A stretch of DNA of 64,000 nucleotides, from the NCBI RefSeq assembly GCF_014467055.1, contig NZ_CP060696.1, positions 992,001 through 1,056,000 of the forward strand, in the 5' to 3' direction. Below the pieces are notes generated by a model that was not told the origin of the DNA, searched no databases, and saw nothing but the letters and a program-made list of their open reading frames with translations. The position numbers and the translations under genes are program-made. The stretch is from Caproicibacterium amylolyticum (lineage in GTDB: Bacteria; Bacillota; Clostridia; Oscillospirales; Acutalibacteraceae). Of the stretch, positions 33,233 through 42,334 are shown piece after piece (position 1 is the stretch's first letter; each line of letters starts with the position of its first letter).

Positions 33233-33979
33233 TTATTCATTGTAAAAGAAAGAATAGGGCAGAGCGCGCAGCGGCCGGGTACGCTGTCGGTAGTCCGGCA
33301 TTGCTCGTTCCAACTCGCTGTAAAACGCTGCAGAATGGTCTGCATGCAGAAAATGAACATATTCATGCAGAGCAACAGCCTGTATACACGGCCACGGTGT
33401 TTCCAGCAGACGGGTACTGAGTGTTATTATTTTTTTTGCAGGGATGCAGCTGCCCCAGCGGGAGGTCATGCGGCGAATCCGCAGATTCACTGCAGATGGA
33501 ATCGGGCGGTCCGCCAGCAGCACGGCTGCTTCTTGTATGGCTTTTTGAAAAGCAGATGTGCATTCCTGATTCAGCAGCTGTGAAATGCAGTATCTGCGCT
33601 GCTCATACGGCAGCGGCTGTGGGGAAGAAAGCAGCAGTGTTTTTTCATCGGGAAATACAGAAACTTGCGGTGCGGCAGCGGTCTGCAGGGTCAGCAGCCG
33701 CCCAAAAATGCGAAAGTGTTCTCCATCAGCGTATTGGTGTGGCGGCGGAGCTAATGCCTGCTTCTTTTTCAACTGCTCCAGCGCATGCAGTAAAAATTCA
33801 CTTTTTTCCCACAACACACGTTCCACTTCTGAAATTGGAACGCAACGGTTTGCAGAGACTATAATCATGCCATCCGCGCGCACATGAATATTGATGTTTT
33901 TGACCGGTTTTTGTACCAGTTCATAGGAAAGCCGCTGTTCGCCGCAAAGAATACTGCCCAGTACGACCGCTTTTTTCAT
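33233..33979 (-). CDS. YgjP/WLM-type zinc metallopeptidase (M48-like, DUF45)
   Basis: 248 aa, soluble. The conserved block MTSRWGSCIPAKKIITLSTRL is followed by AVALHEYVHFLHADHSAAFY: HEYVH is the HExxH zinc motif and the downstream His in HADHS the third ligand. The N-terminal half (YELVQKPVKNINIHVRADGM) matches the beta domain of this family, often linked to restriction-type or protein-maintenance functions. Single gene with ordinary spacing. Confidence 0.85.
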   Translation of the reverse strand: MKKAVVLGSILCGEQRLSYELVQKPVKNINIHVRADGMIIVSANRCVPISEVERVLWEKSEFLLHALEQLKKKQALAPPPHQYADGEHFRIFGRLLTLQTAAAPQVSVFPDEKTLLLSSPQPLPYEQRRYCISQLLNQECTSAFQKAIQEAAVLLADRPIPSAVNLRIRRMTSRWGSCIPAKKIITLSTRLLETPWPCIQAVALHEYVHFLHADHSAAFYSELERAMPDYRQRTRPLRALPYSFFYNE

Positions 33980-34048
33980 TGTTTCACCCCATTGCCACTT
34001 TAGAATAACATATTTTTTTCTGTAATGCTATGAAAAAAGAAAAATGGG

Positions 34049-34077
34049 TTGACACAGCGGTGCAGAATCATTATACT
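34049..34077 (+). promoter_or_regulatory. Sigma-A promoter of the marR-ABC exporter operon
   Basis: TTGACA (34049-34054), 17-base spacer, TATACT (34072-34077), a near-consensus promoter. Confidence 0.75.
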
Positions 34078-34096
34078 TGTAAACAGTTGATGATAG

Positions 34097-34124
34097 TAAA
34101 CTATTCATATTTATAAATAGTTTA
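34097..34124. promoter_or_regulatory. Inverted-repeat operator of the MarR-type repressor
   Basis: TAAACTATT and AATAGTTTA, perfect 9-bp inverted repeat with 10 bases between, placed at about +13 to +40 from the predicted start point. A repressor bound here would block the strong promoter. Confidence 0.6.
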
Positions 34125-34194
34125 TGAAGCACAATAATATGTGAATGAATTGTGAATTCAGCAGCACTTCAATTTTAGAGAGGAAGGAAACAAA

Positions 34195-34647
34195 GTGTCA
34201 GAAAGTGATCGGGATTTATTGTTCGTTGCTGCGCACCGCGTTGGTACGTTGTCAGGAAAGCTGTACCACCAGGCGGATTTGACGCACAGCGAGATGATGC
34301 TGTTTCACCATGTAAAGCGTATGCAGGGCAGCGAGGGCGTACGTGCCAGCGAACTTGGCCGTCACCTGGGCATCAGCCGTCCGGGTACCAGCCATTTGCT
34401 TACCGCATTGGAAAACAAGGGACTGATTGAACGTGTGACCAGCAAAAAAGACCGGCGGGCAGTGTATGTACGCCTGACCGACTGCGGCTTGGAACGCTAC
34501 CAAAGCATGAATGCGCAGATTATGGAGTGTGTTGGCCGTGTTATGGTACGTTTGGGGCACGAAAAATCTGTTCAGCTGACTATTTTACTGAATGAGCTTG
34601 CAGATATTATGGAAGAAGAAATAAAAGCCTGCGCTCAGAAGAAATAG
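34195..34647 (+). CDS. MarR-family repressor
   Basis: 150 aa from GTG 34195 with AGGAAGG upstream. Winged helix: SELGRHLGISRPGTSHLLTA with the wing TSKKDRRAVYVRLT; flanking helices form the dimer interface. Such repressors release DNA on binding drugs or phenolics. It is first in an operon with two ABC exporter genes, 27 bases ahead of the first, and probably represses it through the inverted repeat at 34097-34124. Confidence 0.88.
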   Translation: MSESDRDLLFVAAHRVGTLSGKLYHQADLTHSEMMLFHHVKRMQGSEGVRASELGRHLGISRPGTSHLLTALENKGLIERVTSKKDRRAVYVRLTDCGLERYQSMNAQIMECVGRVMVRLGHEKSVQLTILLNELADIMEEEIKACAQKK

Positions 34648-34674
34648 AATTGAATTTAAGAAAGGAAAGACACT

Positions 34675-36897
34675 ATGGGTAGAATTGCTCGATATTTCAA
34701 AGCTTATATCGGCCCTATTCTGCTGGCAGTTTTTCTGCTGTTTTGTCAGGCATTGTGCGATTTGTCACTGCCAAATTATATGAGTGACATTGTCAACGTC
34801 GGCATACAGCAGAGTGGCATTGAGGATGCAGCACCAAATGCCGTCAGCCAAAAGGGAATGCAGTTTTTCCGCCACTTCATGACGGAGGAACAGCTGAAGC
34901 AAATGGACCAAAGTTACGTACTGACGAAAAAAGGAACCGATACCGGCAATTATCCGAAAAATGCGGATGAGGACATTTATACGCTGAAAAGCGGTTCCGA
35001 CCGCACACAGCTAAGCAACACGTTTGGTGAGGTAACTTGGACATTCATTAACGCGATGGAAACGCTGCAGAAGCAGATGGGCAGCAAGTCTTCTACCACC
35101 AGCAGCGGAAGTTCACAAACGGACCTGACGGATATCGACTTTTCCAAGCTGTACCAAATGGAACCGATGCTTGCAAAAATCCCGCAGAAAACGATTTCAG
35201 ATGCGCAGGACAAAGCAAAGCAGGTGCAGAATTCTATGAAGCTGCAGAGCGGCGCAGTCCTTGTAAAGTCTTTTTATAAGGAACTGGGAGTGGACACCGG
35301 CGCCATTGAACAGCGTTACATCATTATGGAAGGTCTCAAAATGCTTGCGTTGACTTTGGGCAGCGCATTGGCAGCAATTCTGGTTGGTCTTTTGGCGGCG
35401 CGTGTTTCCTCTGGCCTCAGCCGCAACCTGCGTCGCGACGTTTTCCACAGGGTAAATTATTTTTCCCATGCGGAATTTGATAAGTTCAGCACGGCTTCGT
35501 TGATTACCCGTACAACAAATGACATTACACAGGTACAGATGGTTACCATGATGGGCATCCGCATGCTGACGTATGCACCGATTATGGCAATTGGCGGCAT
35601 CCTGATGGCGGTGCGCAAGAGTGTTTCTATGACATGGATTATTGCACTTGCGGTCATTGTGCTGGTTGGTCTGGTTGGCCTGGTCTTTGCAGTTGCACTG
35701 CCGCGCTTTAAGAAAATGCAGAGCCTGATTGACCGCCTGAATCTGGTTGCACGCGAAAACCTGACTGGTTTGATGGTGACCCGCGCTTTCAGCAACCAAT
35801 CCTTCGAGGAAAAGCGCTTTGATAAGGCAAACTGCGACTTGACAAACAACCAGCGTTTTGTGAACCGTCTGATGACAGTGATGATGCCGGCTATGATGCT
35901 GATTATGAACGGTATTTCACTGTTGATCGTTTGGGTGGGCGCTCATCAGGTTTCGCAGAGCACCATGCAGGTAGGCGACATGATGGCCTATATGCAGTAC
36001 GCAATGCAGATTATCATGAGCTTTTTGTTCATTTCCATGGTCTTCATCTTTGTTCCGCGAGCTTCCGTTTCTGCGGGCCGTATTGCGGACGTTTTGGAAA
36101 CCGAACCGAGTATTCGTGACCCGGAACAGCCCAAATCATTCAACTCTACCAAAAAGGGCTGGGTCGAGTTTAAAAACGTGTCGTTCCACTATGCGGGCGC
36201 GGATGAAGATGTACTGGAGAACATTACTTTTACGGCAAAGCCAGGGCAGACCACCGCATTTATTGGTTCTACCGGTTCCGGCAAGAGTACATTGATCAAC
36301 ATGGTTCCGCGTTTTTACGATGCAACAGCGGGAAGTGTCTGTGTGGATGGACGTGATGTACGCGAAGTGACGCAGAAAGAACTGCGCGAGCGTATTGGCT
36401 ATGTTCCGCAGAAAGGCGTACTGCTTTCCGGTACGATTGGTTCCAACCTCCACTACGGCAATGAAGATGCTTCTGATGAAGAAATTCGTAAGGCGGCAGA
36501 AATTGCGCAGGCAACGGAATTTATTGACAGCAACCCGGAGGGAATGACATCGTCGATTGCACAGGGCGGCGGCAATGTTTCCGGCGGTCAAAAACAGCGC
36601 CTTTCGATAGCGCGTGCGCTGGCTTCTGATGCGGAAATCTACATTTTTGATGACAGCTTTTCAGCTTTGGACTTTAAAACAGATGCAGCACTGCGTGCAG
36701 CACTGAAAAAGAACATCAGCGGTGCAACTGTTCTGCTGGTGGCGCAGCGTGTGTCTACCATTATGGATGCAGAACAGATTATCGTACTGGATGAAGGTAA
36801 AATCGTGGGGTGCGGCACACATCAGGAACTTCTGAAAAACTGCCCAACGTACTATGAGATTGCTTCCAGCCAGCTGACAAAGGAGGAATTGGCATGA
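34675..36897 (+). CDS. ABC exporter half-transporter, degenerate ATP site partner
   Basis: 740 aa: transmembrane domain (residues 1-470) with an unusually long extracytoplasmic insert between helices 1 and 2 (about residues 45-220, Ser-rich near 140), then an ATPase domain. Walker A GSTGSGKST, signature VSGGQKQR, Walker B IYIFDDSFSALD. The catalytic Glu is replaced by Asp and the switch His by Gln (LVAQRVST), so its own ATP site is degenerate, as in the first subunit of heterodimeric exporters (BmrC/YheI type). Overlaps its partner gene by ATGA. Confidence 0.88.
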   Translation: MGRIARYFKAYIGPILLAVFLLFCQALCDLSLPNYMSDIVNVGIQQSGIEDAAPNAVSQKGMQFFRHFMTEEQLKQMDQSYVLTKKGTDTGNYPKNADEDIYTLKSGSDRTQLSNTFGEVTWTFINAMETLQKQMGSKSSTTSSGSSQTDLTDIDFSKLYQMEPMLAKIPQKTISDAQDKAKQVQNSMKLQSGAVLVKSFYKELGVDTGAIEQRYIIMEGLKMLALTLGSALAAILVGLLAARVSSGLSRNLRRDVFHRVNYFSHAEFDKFSTASLITRTTNDITQVQMVTMMGIRMLTYAPIMAIGGILMAVRKSVSMTWIIALAVIVLVGLVGLVFAVALPRFKKMQSLIDRLNLVARENLTGLMVTRAFSNQSFEEKRFDKANCDLTNNQRFVNRLMTVMMPAMMLIMNGISLLIVWVGAHQVSQSTMQVGDMMAYMQYAMQIIMSFLFISMVFIFVPRASVSAGRIADVLETEPSIRDPEQPKSFNSTKKGWVEFKNVSFHYAGADEDVLENITFTAKPGQTTAFIGSTGSGKSTLINMVPRFYDATAGSVCVDGRDVREVTQKELRERIGYVPQKGVLLSGTIGSNLHYGNEDASDEEIRKAAEIAQATEFIDSNPEGMTSSIAQGGGNVSGGQKQRLSIARALASDAEIYIFDDSFSALDFKTDAALRAALKKNISGATVLLVAQRVSTIMDAEQIIVLDEGKIVGCGTHQELLKNCPTYYEIASSQLTKEELA

Positions 36898-38798
36898 GCG
36901 AGATGAAAACCTCCACACCTCCGCGCCGCCATGGGCCAATGGGCGGCCCAATGCATGGCGGCCCAATGGGAGTACCGGGCGAAAAGGCAAAGGACTTTTC
37001 CGGTACGCTGAAAAAACTGATGAAATATATCGGCAAATATAAAATCAGCGTTTTGCTGGTGTTGCTGTTTGCTGTTATTTCCACGGTGTTTATGATTGTT
37101 GGCCCGAAAATCCTCGGTAACGCAACTACTGAAATTTTTAAAGGTCTCATGGGCAAGGTGTCAGGTACCGGTCAGGGAATCAATTTTGAGCGCATTGGGC
37201 AGATTATGTTGTTCCTGCTGACAATTTACTTGATCAGTGCGGCTTTCAGCTATCTGCAGGGCTGGATTATGACCGGTGTGACTATGAACACCACTTACCG
37301 GCTGCGCAAAGATATTGCCGGCAAAATTCAACGTTTGCCGTTTAAGTATTATGATACAACCACAAATGGTGAAGTGCTTTCCCGCTTGACCAATGATGTG
37401 GATACCATTTCACAGAGCCTGAATCAATCGTTGACACAGATTATTACAAGTATTACGCAGTTGGTTGGTTACTTGATTATGATGTTTTCCATCAACTGGC
37501 AGATGTCACTGATTGCACTCTGTATTGTACCGGTTTCGGCATTGTTCATTATGCTGGTTGTAAAGCATTCACAGAAGTATTTTAAAGAGCAGCAGGATTA
37601 TCTTGGCCATGTAAACGGGCACATTGAGGAAATGTACGGCAGCCATGTGGTTGTGCGCGCATTTAACGGTGAGGAGCGTAACGAGACCGCTTTTTCTAAG
37701 TATAATGAAAAACTCTATGGTTCCGCATGGAAAAGTCAGTTTCTTTCCGGTTTGATGCAGCCGGTCATGATGCTGATTGGTAACATTGGATTTGTGGTGA
37801 CCTGCATCCTCGGCGGCTGGTTTGCTGTAAATGGCGTTATTACAGTTGGCGACATTCAGGCGTTTACGCAGTATGTGCGTCAGTTTACACAGCCCATTCA
37901 GCAGGTCGCGAATATTTCCAATGTGCTGCAGTCCACCGTTGCGGCGGCAGAGCGTGTGTTTGCTTTCCTCGGCGAAAAAGAAGAATCCGAAGACAGCGAA
38001 CATGCGATTACGCTGAATACCACCGACAAGCCGGATACCGAACTGAATATCCATGTAGAGGGCAGCGTGCAGTTTGCACACGTGCACTTTGGTTATACAC
38101 CGGAGAAAACTATCATCAATGATTTCTGCGCTGCAGTAGAGCCGGGGCAGAAGGTTGCAATCGTTGGTCCGACCGGTGCTGGCAAAACAACCATGGTGAA
38201 GCTGCTGATGCGTTTCTATGATGTAAATCAGGGTGCCATTCTGGTGGATGGATACGATATCAAAGACTTTAAGCGCAATGACCTGCGTGACCTGTTCGGC
38301 ATGGTACTGCAGGACACTTGGCTTTACAATGCCTCTATTCGTGAAAACATCCGTTACGGCAATCAAAGCGCAACAGATGAGCAGGTTATTGCCGCTGCCA
38401 AGAGTGCACAGGTAGATCATTTTGTGCGTACACTGCCAGGCGGTTATGACATGATTCTGAATGAAGAAGCGAGCAACGTCAGTCAGGGGCAGAAGCAGCT
38501 ACTTACCATTGCACGCGCCATTCTGGCCAATCCGCAGATTTTGATTCTGGATGAGGCAACTTCCAGCGTGGACACCCGCACAGAGATTCTGATTCAGAAA
38601 GCAATGGATAACCTGATGAAGGGACGTACCTCCTTCATTATTGCGCATCGTTTGTCAACGATTCGTGACGCCGACCTGATTCTGGTTATGAATGAGGGCG
38701 ACATTGTGGAACAGGGAACACATGAGTCGCTGCTTGCAAAGGGTGGCTTCTACGCAAACCTGTACAACAGCCAATTCGTTGAGGCTGCCGAAGCCTGA
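36894..38798 (+). CDS. ABC exporter half-transporter, catalytic partner
   Basis: 634 aa: a Met/Pro/Gly/His-rich head (RRHGPMGGPMHGGPMG), six-helix membrane domain (about 45-350), ATPase domain with Walker A GPTGAGKTT, signature NVSQGQKQL, canonical Walker B ILILDEATSSVD and switch His in IIAHRLST. Together with the upstream gene it should form a heterodimeric multidrug exporter of the BmrCD/LmrCD kind. Regulated by the MarR gene at the head of the operon. Followed by a strong hairpin. Confidence 0.9.
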   Translation: MSEMKTSTPPRRHGPMGGPMHGGPMGVPGEKAKDFSGTLKKLMKYIGKYKISVLLVLLFAVISTVFMIVGPKILGNATTEIFKGLMGKVSGTGQGINFERIGQIMLFLLTIYLISAAFSYLQGWIMTGVTMNTTYRLRKDIAGKIQRLPFKYYDTTTNGEVLSRLTNDVDTISQSLNQSLTQIITSITQLVGYLIMMFSINWQMSLIALCIVPVSALFIMLVVKHSQKYFKEQQDYLGHVNGHIEEMYGSHVVVRAFNGEERNETAFSKYNEKLYGSAWKSQFLSGLMQPVMMLIGNIGFVVTCILGGWFAVNGVITVGDIQAFTQYVRQFTQPIQQVANISNVLQSTVAAAERVFAFLGEKEESEDSEHAITLNTTDKPDTELNIHVEGSVQFAHVHFGYTPEKTIINDFCAAVEPGQKVAIVGPTGAGKTTMVKLLMRFYDVNQGAILVDGYDIKDFKRNDLRDLFGMVLQDTWLYNASIRENIRYGNQSATDEQVIAAAKSAQVDHFVRTLPGGYDMILNEEASNVSQGQKQLLTIARAILANPQILILDEATSSVDTRTEILIQKAMDNLMKGRTSFIIAHRLSTIRDADLILVMNEGDIVEQGTHESLLAKGGFYANLYNSQFVEAAEA

Positions 38799-38814
38799 TA
38801 GGTTGTAAAATGAC

Positions 38815-38913
38815 AAAGCACCGTTGGATTTATGAAGTGAACCCCAAAAGTTAGACAAGTGATATACTTGTTTAAGGAATGGGGTTCACTTCATTATTCC
38901 TGCGGTGCTTTTT
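38815..38913 (+). terminator. Nested hairpin terminator with IS3-end-like core
   Basis: Three nested perfect stems: AAAGCACCG/CGGTGCTT outside, a 14-bp ATGAAGTGAACCCC / GGGGTTCACTTCAT, and ACAAGT/ACTTGT inside, followed by TTTTT. The CCCCAAAAGTTAGACA run resembles ends of IS3-family elements, so the exporter terminator may have been built from an IS remnant. Confidence 0.6.
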
Positions 38914-39299
38914 GCTGTTTGTCCTTTGAGAGAAATCAGAGAAAAGAAACGTTTTTTGTAAATTGCAGGCGTGAATGTGTTTAAAACCACTTAGTGCCAA
39001 CGTCTGAACATGAAACTTTTCAACATCTGAAAAGTTGAAACTAACGAAAATTATTTCACAATTTGTGAAAACAGGCATGATTATTGCACATACTGGTTGA
39101 AAATGCGGTTGAAAATGTGGAAGACTTTTTAACAGGAATAAATTTACTGCTCTTGAGAACATATATTATGTAAACAAATCAAGTTGTACGTAAAACCTGG
39201 CGAATAAAATTATACTTATTAAATTTCCAATATAGAATTAATTTTCGTGAAAAAAGCATTAAAATAAAGGAAAAATTTTTTTTGGGAGGACAGCTGTTT
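38914..39299. other. AT-rich intergenic region with short repeats
   Basis: No supported gene in this stretch. It holds a perfect 9-bp inverted repeat with a 5-base loop (AACTTTTCA/TGAAAAGTT, 39014-39036) and a tandem direct repeat of GGTTGAAAATG (39093-39119). Nothing else is evident besides the leader of the next gene. Confidence 0.5.
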
Positions 39300-39806
39300 A
39301 TGAAAAGCCACGTGAAGCCTCGGTGGATTGTTCTTTCAGTTTTAGCAGTTGTCCTTGCGGCAGCAGTCGTTGCAGTTGGTGCACACGTGCTTCAGGCACT
39401 TCATAAAACGCAGAATAACCCAAAAGCGGATGTACTTGCAGCACAGATGGTGCAGGAGCTTGGATACAGCGGCTCTTATGTACAGATTGCTGCTGGCTCC
39501 GTACAAAAGTATTATCCGGTGGACACTGCTTTGGTGGAAAGTGAGGGCCTGTGGCTTGCCAGTGGCAGCGACAAAGCCGGCGAGCTTTGCTGTTTTCGCC
39601 TGCATAAGGCTGAAGATGCAGCGAAAGTAAAGACGGTCATTGGTGAACGACTGAACAGTAAAGCGCAGGTACTGCACGCCCTGAATGCAGACCAGTATCG
39701 AATGGTGCAGAACGCCGCAGTTGTGCAGGACGGAAGTTATCTGCTGGTGGCGGTTTCTGCAGACTCAGGCGCAGAAACGGAACTTTTTAAAAAGCTGCTG
39801 AATTAA
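39300..39806 (+). CDS. DUF4358-like membrane-anchored protein
   Basis: 168 aa from ATG 39300 with GGGAGG ahead. A single hydrophobic anchor (residues 11-33) is followed by an exported domain with YPVDTALVESEGLWLASGSD, CCFRLHKAEDAAKVKTVI and LNADQYRMVQNAAVVQDG, the pattern of clostridial DUF4358 proteins. Function unknown. Last core gene before the tRNA-Gly and prophage. Confidence 0.65.
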   Translation: MKSHVKPRWIVLSVLAVVLAAAVVAVGAHVLQALHKTQNNPKADVLAAQMVQELGYSGSYVQIAAGSVQKYYPVDTALVESEGLWLASGSDKAGELCCFRLHKAEDAAKVKTVIGERLNSKAQVLHALNADQYRMVQNAAVVQDGSYLLVAVSADSGAETELFKKLLN

Positions 39807-39808
39807 AC

Positions 39809-39837
39809 TTGCAAGATAAAAAGTATTGTGCTATACT
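39809..39837 (+). promoter_or_regulatory. Promoter of tRNA-Gly
   Basis: TTGCAA (39809-39814), 17-base spacer, TATACT (39832-39837), starting 13 bases before the mature tRNA. Confidence 0.6.
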
Positions 39838-39850
39838 ATAGTTCGCATTT

Positions 39851-39924
39851 GCAGAAGTAGTTCAGTGGCAGAACACCAGCTTCCCAAGCTGGTCATGCGG
39901 GTTCGATTCCCGTCTTCTGCTCCA
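39851..39924 (+). tRNA. tRNA-Gly (CCC), prophage attachment site
   Basis: Acceptor GCAGAAG pairs with CTTCTGC; anticodon loop TTCCCAA with CCC; T arm GCGGGTTCGATTCCCGT; encoded CCA. The phage integrase gene lies 150 bases downstream and points toward it, so the tRNA 3' end is the probable attL. Confidence 0.92.
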
Positions 39925-40076
39925 AAGAAAAATGTCCGAAAAAACCGCATGGTTGAGCCATTTCTGACTTGCCATGCGGTCTTTTTATACCATTCTGAGC
40001 CTCTAATTTATACTGCAAAATATCGTAAAATAACAAAGAATAATTAATAGTGGTGAGTCAGTTAGTGAGTCAAAAC

Positions 40077-41264
40077 TCATTCAGAATCCTTTTTGCTAAG
40101 ATATTCATCTAGTTTGCTGATATTTTTTTTCTTATATTTTGCGTCAAGATGGGTGTAAATATCGAGCGTTGTCTTTATATCACTGTGGCCTAGTTGCTCT
40201 TTCGCTGTCAGCACATCAACTCCAGACAAATACAGCAATGTTGCAAATGTGTGGCGCATCCAGTGAGGCGTGATGTTTGGAATTGTCATTTTAACCTTTT
40301 CATGGGTGAACACCGATGTGACTTTGCTTCCGTCAGAAAGCACACTATGCCCATACTTTACATTGAGCAGCAGCAGGTACGAATACCACATTGACCTCCA
40401 CCCCTGCTTTGTGAGCATCTTTCCTCTTGTGTCAGGGCAGACAAGAATTTTAAGGTTTCCGGTATCAATGTCCTTTTTGCGCTCTGCTTTTAAGAATTTG
40501 ACTAAATCTTTTGGAACATTTACAATTCTTTTTGCGGAACTAGATTTACCATAGCTTTTCAAACAAGGAGTGCTACCATCATACTCTACAAATTTGTTGA
40601 CTGATATTGTGCGCTCACTGAAATCAATATCATCCCATGTTAAGGGCGTTAATTCACCGCGCCTTAATCCAGAATACATCATTGTAATAGCGGCTCTCTG
40701 CGCTCTGTGCGGTGTGTCAATAATCCACTGCTGTTCTTCATCTGTTAACGCTCTGCGTGGCTCTGGCGGCGTTCCAATGGCAGAATTGTGGTTCTTGCTC
40801 TGCTTCACCGGATTTTCTGTGATAACATGATTTTCCAAAGCTATTTCAAAAACATTATATGCAGCCGCTTTCAGCTTCTTTATTGTGCTTTGCGAAGTTG
40901 GTCTACTTGTATAGGGGTTAAACTTTGCAAGTGAAATTAATATATCTTCAACGTCTTGTGAACGGATGCCTTTAATTTGGCAATTCCACAAAGGCTTTAG
41001 ACGGTTGATTCTTCCAATTCGGTTTTTATATTCATTGTTGCATACTTGCAGTTCCGAAGCATTCAGCCATTTGTCAGCCCAACTTTTAAAAGTATCTTTT
41101 TGTGCAGATGTGTCAATGCCTGATTTTAGCATCATTCTAGTGTCAACTGCTTTTTTATGTGCTTCTCTTTCCGTCTTGCCATAGCAACTAATTAATTTAC
41201 CAGTGTTGGGGTCTTTTACTCGTTCACAGTATCTACCATCTGCACGCTTTGTAAGTTTCTCCAT
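40077..41264 (-). CDS. int: Tyrosine-type site-specific integrase
   Basis: 395 aa: an arm-binding N-terminus (TKRADGRYCERVKDPNTGKL), a SAM-like core-binding domain (about 55-160) and a catalytic domain with Arg201 (SGLRRGEL), His334/Arg337 (HWMRHTFA), His360 (LGHSD) and nucleophile Tyr370 (LDIYTHLD). It recombines the phage with the tRNA-Gly 3' end. AGGAGG lies 14 bases before the ATG, a long gap, and a hairpin terminator lies just upstream, so expression is probably low in the lysogen. Confidence 0.93.
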   Translation of the reverse strand: MEKLTKRADGRYCERVKDPNTGKLISCYGKTEREAHKKAVDTRMMLKSGIDTSAQKDTFKSWADKWLNASELQVCNNEYKNRIGRINRLKPLWNCQIKGIRSQDVEDILISLAKFNPYTSRPTSQSTIKKLKAAAYNVFEIALENHVITENPVKQSKNHNSAIGTPPEPRRALTDEEQQWIIDTPHRAQRAAITMMYSGLRRGELTPLTWDDIDFSERTISVNKFVEYDGSTPCLKSYGKSSSAKRIVNVPKDLVKFLKAERKKDIDTGNLKILVCPDTRGKMLTKQGWRSMWYSYLLLLNVKYGHSVLSDGSKVTSVFTHEKVKMTIPNITPHWMRHTFATLLYLSGVDVLTAKEQLGHSDIKTTLDIYTHLDAKYKKKNISKLDEYLSKKDSE

Positions 41265-41289
41265 GAATAATATTGTGTCCTCCTAAAAA

Positions 41290-41307
41290 CGGGCATAAAA
41301 ATGCCCG
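41290..41307 (-). terminator. Terminator-like hairpin in the integrase leader
   Basis: CGGGCAT-AAAA-ATGCCCG, perfect 7-bp stem; on the minus strand it is followed by TTTTTA and then directly by the integrase AGGAGG. It can stop read-through from the lysogeny genes or act as an attenuator. Confidence 0.6.
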
Positions 41308-41324
41308 GACTGTTGATTTCAGGC

Positions 41325-41420
41325 CGGGTTTGGAGTACAATATTTCTTGCAATACATTGTGCTCCGACTCCGGCCGGTGCTACCGCTCTATCCTGTTCCA
41401 GCAGGGTAGGGCGGTTTTTT
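41325..41420 (+). ncRNA. Candidate small structured RNA
   Basis: This 96-base gap between int and the next gene shows a GGAG-ACAAT / ATTGT-CTCC hairpin, a CCGG/CCGG closing stem, and an ACCGC-CTA-CCTG / CAGG-TAG-GCGGT hairpin ending in eight T, a canonical plus-strand terminator although no plus-strand gene precedes it. This suggests a short plus-strand RNA antisense to the integrase leader side; no promoter was identified. Confidence 0.35.
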
Positions 41421-42320
41421 TTATTTACTTACATCAACGAACTGCGCTGAAAACTTGACCGTATCTGTTGTTCCGCCGGTTGTCGTTTTCATTTGCTGTA
41501 TACCGTCACAAGTGCCGTATACTGTTATGTCGTCACCTTGTAGGACTCTGCCTTTACCAGATTCACTCAAATTGTAATCAATCAGCACGTATCCGCTTGA
41601 ACTTTCAAGCTGTAAGATGATTTGAAAATGATTGCCCAAGTTTTGCACCTGATAAGCGTTTCCAGACAGTTTGACTTTCTTTCCGCTATAATTGGCGGGG
41701 TTCCGCAAGATATCTTTGCAGTCGTATGATTTACACTGCTTTTTGTATTCAGACTCATTAACTGATTTCTTCGGCGCCAACTCCACAGTAGGGGAGGATG
41801 TGAGTCCTGCCGCAGCACTCTGTATATCGTTAAATGATATGTTAGCCGGAACCGTTGCGGAAATTGCTACGGAAGCGAGTATTGGTACAGCAATACAGGC
41901 TATAACAGAACCGGCATTATGCGTTTTGATTGGGTGGTACCTAAAATACGCAAGAGTCGATTCAGGATTAAGATAATTTACATTTGTGCCATTGCCTTTA
42001 TATCCGCTTATAGCTTTGCGATAAATCCTTGCAGTTGCTTTTCCATTGGCAACGTTCACAGCATCTATGTTGGAATGTACCATGTGCGCAGCTATTGCAA
42101 AGCCAATGGCTGGAACCAATGCGCATATTCCGGGGACTATGTAGATACAGTAAAAGCAAGACACTGAATCAACAGCAAACAATATAGCCAGTATCAGCAA
42201 AACCGCATAAGCAAATTTCAGACCGCCACATTTCTTAACGGGTGGATTTGGCAATGGGGAATAGTCACCATTCGTGTTGTCACTTGGCGGTAAAAATTCA
42301 GGTGAGCCATACGCGCCCAT
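41421..42320 (-). CDS. Prophage membrane protein with OB-like C-terminal domain
   Basis: 299 aa from ATG 42320 (AAAGGAG upstream). Pro-rich head, two hydrophobic hairpins (FAYAVLLILAILFAVDSVSC and following; SVIACIAVPILASVAISATV), then an exported C-terminal half with CKDILRNPANYSGKKVKLSG and ITVYGTCDGIQ, like tRNA_anti-type OB-fold domains of phage and ICE proteins. In the lysogeny module it may act at the surface, for instance in superinfection exclusion (inference). Confidence 0.55.
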   Translation of the reverse strand: MGAYGSPEFLPPSDNTNGDYSPLPNPPVKKCGGLKFAYAVLLILAILFAVDSVSCFYCIYIVPGICALVPAIGFAIAAHMVHSNIDAVNVANGKATARIYRKAISGYKGNGTNVNYLNPESTLAYFRYHPIKTHNAGSVIACIAVPILASVAISATVPANISFNDIQSAAAGLTSSPTVELAPKKSVNESEYKKQCKSYDCKDILRNPANYSGKKVKLSGNAYQVQNLGNHFQIILQLESSSGYVLIDYNLSESGKGRVLQGDDITVYGTCDGIQQMKTTTGGTTDTVKFSAQFVDVSK

Positions 42321-42334
42321 GAAAATCACTCCTT

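Noticed and set aside
35197..38420. Long minus-strand frames opposite the ABC exporter genes
   Set aside because: Antisense shadows of two clearly conserved ATPases; no start signals or family features.
38872..39162. Minus-strand 96-codon frame in the gap after the exporter
   Set aside because: Covers inverted repeats and the terminator arm; no ribosome site or similarity.
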